Below are positions 60,571-64,000 of a stretch of 64,000 nt of DNA, piece by piece. The DNA is taken from NCBI GenBank assembly GCA_024138015.1, contig JAMXBB010000004.1, positions 3,946,701 to 4,010,700 of the forward strand. Reading direction: 5' to 3'. Within the stretch, counting starts at the first letter, position 1, and every line of letters begins with the position of its first letter. Source of the stretch: Lumnitzera littorea (taxonomy: Eukaryota; Streptophyta; Magnoliopsida; Myrtales; Combretaceae). Made by a program: the position numbers and the translations under genes. The notes beneath the pieces are model-generated. The model did not search any database. It had not been told where the DNA came from and saw only the letters and a program-made list of their open reading frames with translations.

Positions 60571-61414
60571 ATGTAGCTGTTTTATCTTTATCTTGTGGAT
60601 TATTTCCGTTGCAATGCTTCATAGGCTTGGGTGATTTAGGTTTAGGCTTAAGGCCTATGGAGGTGGGTTTAGGGTGGTAAGGCTTGACAAATCTGATCGG
60701 GCTTGAAGATTCCATGCCCAAAGTGCCTTGTCAACACTTACCTCCTTACAGTCTCATTACCAAGGAAGAAGCAAGGAGAAGGAATACATCGGTTGCTTAA
60801 GCATGACCAATCCGGCTTTAGGGAATTCGATCAGATGCTGTAGCGTCGATGTGATGAGATTGTAGATCTGAAGTGATGGGTGGTCTAAGGTGGTAAGGTT
60901 CGAGGCAGGAAGGCCTGAAGTGATAAGTCGTTCGAAGTGGTGGGACGTCAGTTCGAAAACGTCTGAGGTTAGGTGAGCAAGGGTGGTCCGCAATTGTTAT
61001 GAGGTGGAGTGCCAACCATATGGGAGTTGGATAGGCCTTAAAGAAATTTCCTATGGAAGGAATTTTTTGAAAATGCGACTTTTACCCACTTGTATTCCAT
61101 GCATTAAATGTGACATGATAGATGTTGTGCTGCAACAGGTTAGTGTGCAGTTACATGCCTTTTGCCTTTTAAAGGCGACCGTCCGATCGAGATGCTTTCC
61201 ACGTGCTTACCGTACAGCATTCTAAGGGATTTGTGTTTATATGGATCTCTATAACTGCCTGTACAACTCCCTAAGCAGTTTGCCTATAAATAGGAGTATC
61301 ATACAGAGAGAGTGCTTTTCTACAGTCTTCTTGCTTAGTCATTGCAATTTTTGTGTTCACATTCGAACTCTTAAACCTTTTTAAGAAGTTTCAAGTTTTC
61401 CTTCTTCAAGAATC
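60571..61414 (+). mobile_element. Retroelement leader or LTR with TATA box
   Basis: GC-richer, non-coding sequence with repeated GTGGTAAGG / GGTGGTAAGGTT motifs (about 60670-60905). A strong TATA box (TATAAATA, 61285-61292) lies in GCCTATAAATAGGAG, about 125 bases before the first ATG of the gag-like frame, and a pyrimidine-rich leader (TTCCTTCTTCAAG) follows. No LTR partner is visible because the element runs off the window. Confidence 0.5.
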
Positions 61415-62345
61415 ATGATCATGTCGACTAACGGAGGTAAGGCTGGCTCCTCTTAGCCGCTGTTTACTTCCAGTTCAGACTCTACAAGGAGTAGTCCCCC
61501 TCAAGTGCAACAGGGCGAGATCTCATCACTAGTACAGCTCAACCAATCTATGAGGATGTCTATAGAAGCGTTGGACAAGGCCAGAATCATCAATGCCATC
61601 CCTAGGGATATATATGCAAATGTTCCCTTAACTCCTGCAAAGGATTTGTTCGACGCTCCCGGTATGGGTAAGGGACCTGACGGCCATGTGAGTAGAAGTA
61701 GGTAATCTACTCTTAACTAGGTCATCAGCAACTTTCTTATAAGAGTGATTCTTGGATGGCATATTAGGTTGCCGAGTAAGGAGGAACGGGTGGCCCTACT
61801 ATTAGGGAGGTGCTTCACAGTCTTTGAGAAGTGCTTCGAATTTAGGTAGCGGCTTTGTCCAAGTTGTTTTGAGGAGTTTCTCAATTATCACCACTGCAGT
61901 CTATCGCAAGTCCTTCCCAATGGGTGGAGGGTATTGAAGGCTTTCCAGACACTTTGCAAATATTCGATGGTAAGGGCTACTCCCAAACTCTTATGCCACT
62001 TCTACACGTAGAAGAGCATTGAGGGGTGGCCTTACCTCCAGCCACACCTGAAGAAGAAGTTGTTCTACGACCTTGTTGATTTGGTTGAAGGCTGGTAGGA
62101 TGAATATGTAATGGTTAATCTACCCGAAGAGGCCGACTTGTAGACCTAATGGACCGGAATGGTTCGAACCGGAGGTGAGAAGAGACTCAATCCTAAAGAT
62201 GCCGAAGCCGTCTAAGAGATCTTGGCCTTCATGGCTCTGAGAGGTAGCTAGGAGATTAATACTATGGAGACCGTGGAGAGGTATTTTCGGTGCCCAATCT
62301 CCAAGCTCTTCCCCAGCATGAAGAAGGCTATGGTGGAGAAGTGAG
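61415..62345 (+). pseudogene. Gag-like ORF remnant of a putative gypsy-type transposon
   Basis: Starts MIMSTNGGKAGSS then a TAG. The frame resumes (61505-61705) as QGEISSLVQLNQSM...NAIPRDIYANVPLTPAKDLF. Further on, the plus strand reads EERVALLLGRCFTVFEKCFEF and then CFEEFLNYHHCSLSQVLPNGW, followed by RVLKAFQTLCKY and KSIEGWPYLQPHLKKKLF. This resembles the plant 'putative gypsy type transposon' N-terminal domain (Pfam Transposase_28), whose hallmark is a PNSWR-type motif, here PNGWR. Many stops, mostly TAG, break it. Non-functional. Confidence 0.65.
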
Positions 62346-64000
62346 TTGAAGGTACAGGTTCGTTCCTACTCGCCTGTTTGTTGTGCTAGTGTCGAGGTGC
62401 CTCGTTCGATGCTTGTAGGATGGGGGCACCTCCTTGGTTGTATTGGTCACGATAACAATTTGTGAATGGTAATGGTGGTTTCTTTTAATTTGTCCTTATT
62501 TTCTTTTTCTAACTTTAGATCGGCATTTTTGCAGGAAAAAATTTGGCCCTAAGGATGCCTCATCCATTTGTGGATGACATGATGGGCCAGCGTTAAGCGT
62601 GAACCAGGGCAACCTAGCTGACAGGAAAGGTAGTAAGACTGAAGCCAGGGTCAAGTGAGACTAATAAGGTACGGCCTAAGTCTGTACCTCGGGGGATTCC
62701 TCTAGGCATCCAAGAAGCGCCGATGAATGTAAAGCCTTTAGGCATGGCTCTACTCACTCCTGTCATCCATTCATTTAAGTCCATAATAATAGGCGATGAA
62801 GGCGTCCAAGTGGAGGAGTTCGATGTGTAGGTGCTCTCTCCTCTAAGGGCAGTAGAGGGAGAGACTAGGGAGGGGGCCATCCTTCCTGCAGCTACAGGCC
62901 AAAAGTGTAAGGCTTTTGAGGCACTCAGGGAGCTAGGTCCCGGGGCAAAGAAGCAAAGGCCCTTAGTAAGGGAACCTTTAGCTAGAGGAAGTGGAATGAG
63001 TAGCCTTTAGCTTATCCTTACCAGAGGGTAGAAGATGTAGGGGACAGGTTTTTAGCCTTCCTTAATAATTTTAGGAAGATCGGGTTAAGGCTGAACTCAT
63101 TCCAAGAAGCACCATACATTTTCCAGGATGAGGTGCTAAAGAAGGGGGCCCCCGAGTTTGAGGGGGAAGATCCTAAGGCTGAAGTGGGAGTTTCACACCG
63201 ATGATTTGATGCTATGGCACCAGACTCTTAGCTATCGAGCTTCGATAGGTTCACACCACTAGTGATTGGGCTATGCTGGTGAGGATCGCCTAAGAGGGTG
63301 AGGGCGACCCTATATAGACTACGGGATACTTAAGTACGTTGATGCGGCACGTAGGTCTTCCTTTTTCCTTTTTGTTGTGGTGTGTTACTTTTGTATCTTG
63401 TATTAACTGTGGGTTTCGTTTTCATCTTGCGGTACCACGGCCAAGTGCTTCTTGAACTGAGCAAGTCTTATGCTGCTAAAAAAGAGGTAACAGACTTGCA
63501 GGAGGTGTTGCATCAGTAGAAGTAGTGCCTGCTAAAGGCAAAGACTTCTAGTAGGAGGTACATGACTAAGTTTGCTTAGGCTAACGCGCGCTGCATCACT
63601 CTGTTATAAAGGTGGCAAGGCTTCAGGTGAGGCTCAAGCATGTCGAGTAGGAAAGGGGCAAAGTTGAGAGAGCAACCTAAAAGGTCACAAAACTGAAGGC
63701 CCAGTTGGAGAATGAGTAGAAGACCGAGGCTTGTCTCTCATAAAGGCTGGATGAGGAGGACACACTCGAGTTGAAAATGAGAATGTTGAGTTGAAGGCTT
63801 CCGTAGGCAGGCTAGAAACTGAGCTGGTGATGAAGGCATCTAAGTGCGAAGGTATTAGGGCCACTTCATTAGAGCTGGCCGGTTTGAAGGTCACTCTAGA
63901 GCAATAGGTTGGGGAGCTACAGGGTAGAGTTTCGGAGATGGAAGAGATCATCTCTAAGATGGAGAGTGGGGAGGTCCTCAGCTACGCTACTGCTAAGAAA
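62346..64000 (+). pseudogene. Downstream part of the same retroelement, coiled-coil coding remnant
   Basis: Moderate GC throughout, unlike the AT-rich flanks, and littered with stops. From ~63430 the plus strand reads LSKSYAAKKEVTDLQEVLHQ and then Lys/Glu/Leu-rich pieces up to the window edge, consistent with the coiled-coil region that follows the Transposase_28-like domain in these elements. No pol domain was reached in the window. Minus frames at 62614 and 63685 are incidental. Confidence 0.5.

Noticed and set aside
1..64000. CRISPR array, bacterial operon, phage or novel defence system
   Set aside because: No regularly spaced repeats with unique spacers and no prokaryotic gene organisation. 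The genes have plant introns and plant domain architectures; the remainder is transposon debris.
1..64000. tRNA, rRNA or microRNA genes
   Set aside because: No cloverleaf with conserved A/B boxes, rRNA core or convincing long miRNA-type hairpin was seen by eye; tRNA-like strings at 45511 and 47091 are retrotransposon primer-binding sites. A tRNAscan or small-RNA mapping run would decide.

Overview
This is AT-rich nuclear DNA of a flowering plant, almost certainly a eudicot. The reasons are GT-AG introns in plant-type genes (a membrane-anchored class I formin, a plant ATG18 and an SRC2-like C2 protein) set among typical plant retrotransposon debris. I cannot name the species. About four genes occupy under a fifth of the window. 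The rest is intergenic DNA made of old mobile elements and their scars.

Layout. 0.9-13.1 kb: two diverged tandem copies of one intergenic segment, each broken by different insertions; one is a hAT-like element whose empty site survives nearby. 13-25.9 kb: gene-free AT-rich DNA with an LTR-like block (15 kb) and a decayed Ty1/copia pol fragment (19.3-20.1 kb). 26-36.2 kb: the gene island, with a four-exon formin (+), a small intronless membrane-anchored helical protein of unknown function (+) and a four-exon ATG18 (-). 37.2-48.0 kb: a transposon nest. A truncated Ty3/gypsy element (A) is split by a probable solo LTR (C) and by a second, nearly full-length but dead Ty3/gypsy element (B) with both LTRs, PBS, gag, protease, RT, RNase H and integrase remains. 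50.0-52.9 kb: a 2.9-kb solo LTR (D) with a perfect 5-bp target duplication. 55.9-56.7 kb: an intronless SRC2-like C2 gene (-). 57-64 kb: more LTR-like repeats and a stop-riddled retroelement gag-like region that runs off the window edge.

The genes are not an operon and show no shared pathway. The formin works on actin at the plasma membrane, ATG18 on PI3P-marked autophagic membranes, and SRC2 is a stress-linked C2 membrane adaptor. Nothing points to an unknown defence, CRISPR or metabolic system. The most informative content is the readable insertion history (nested elements, target duplications, an empty site), a transition-biased decay pattern in element B, the tandem intergenic duplication and two G-run tracts, one inside an ATG18 intron.
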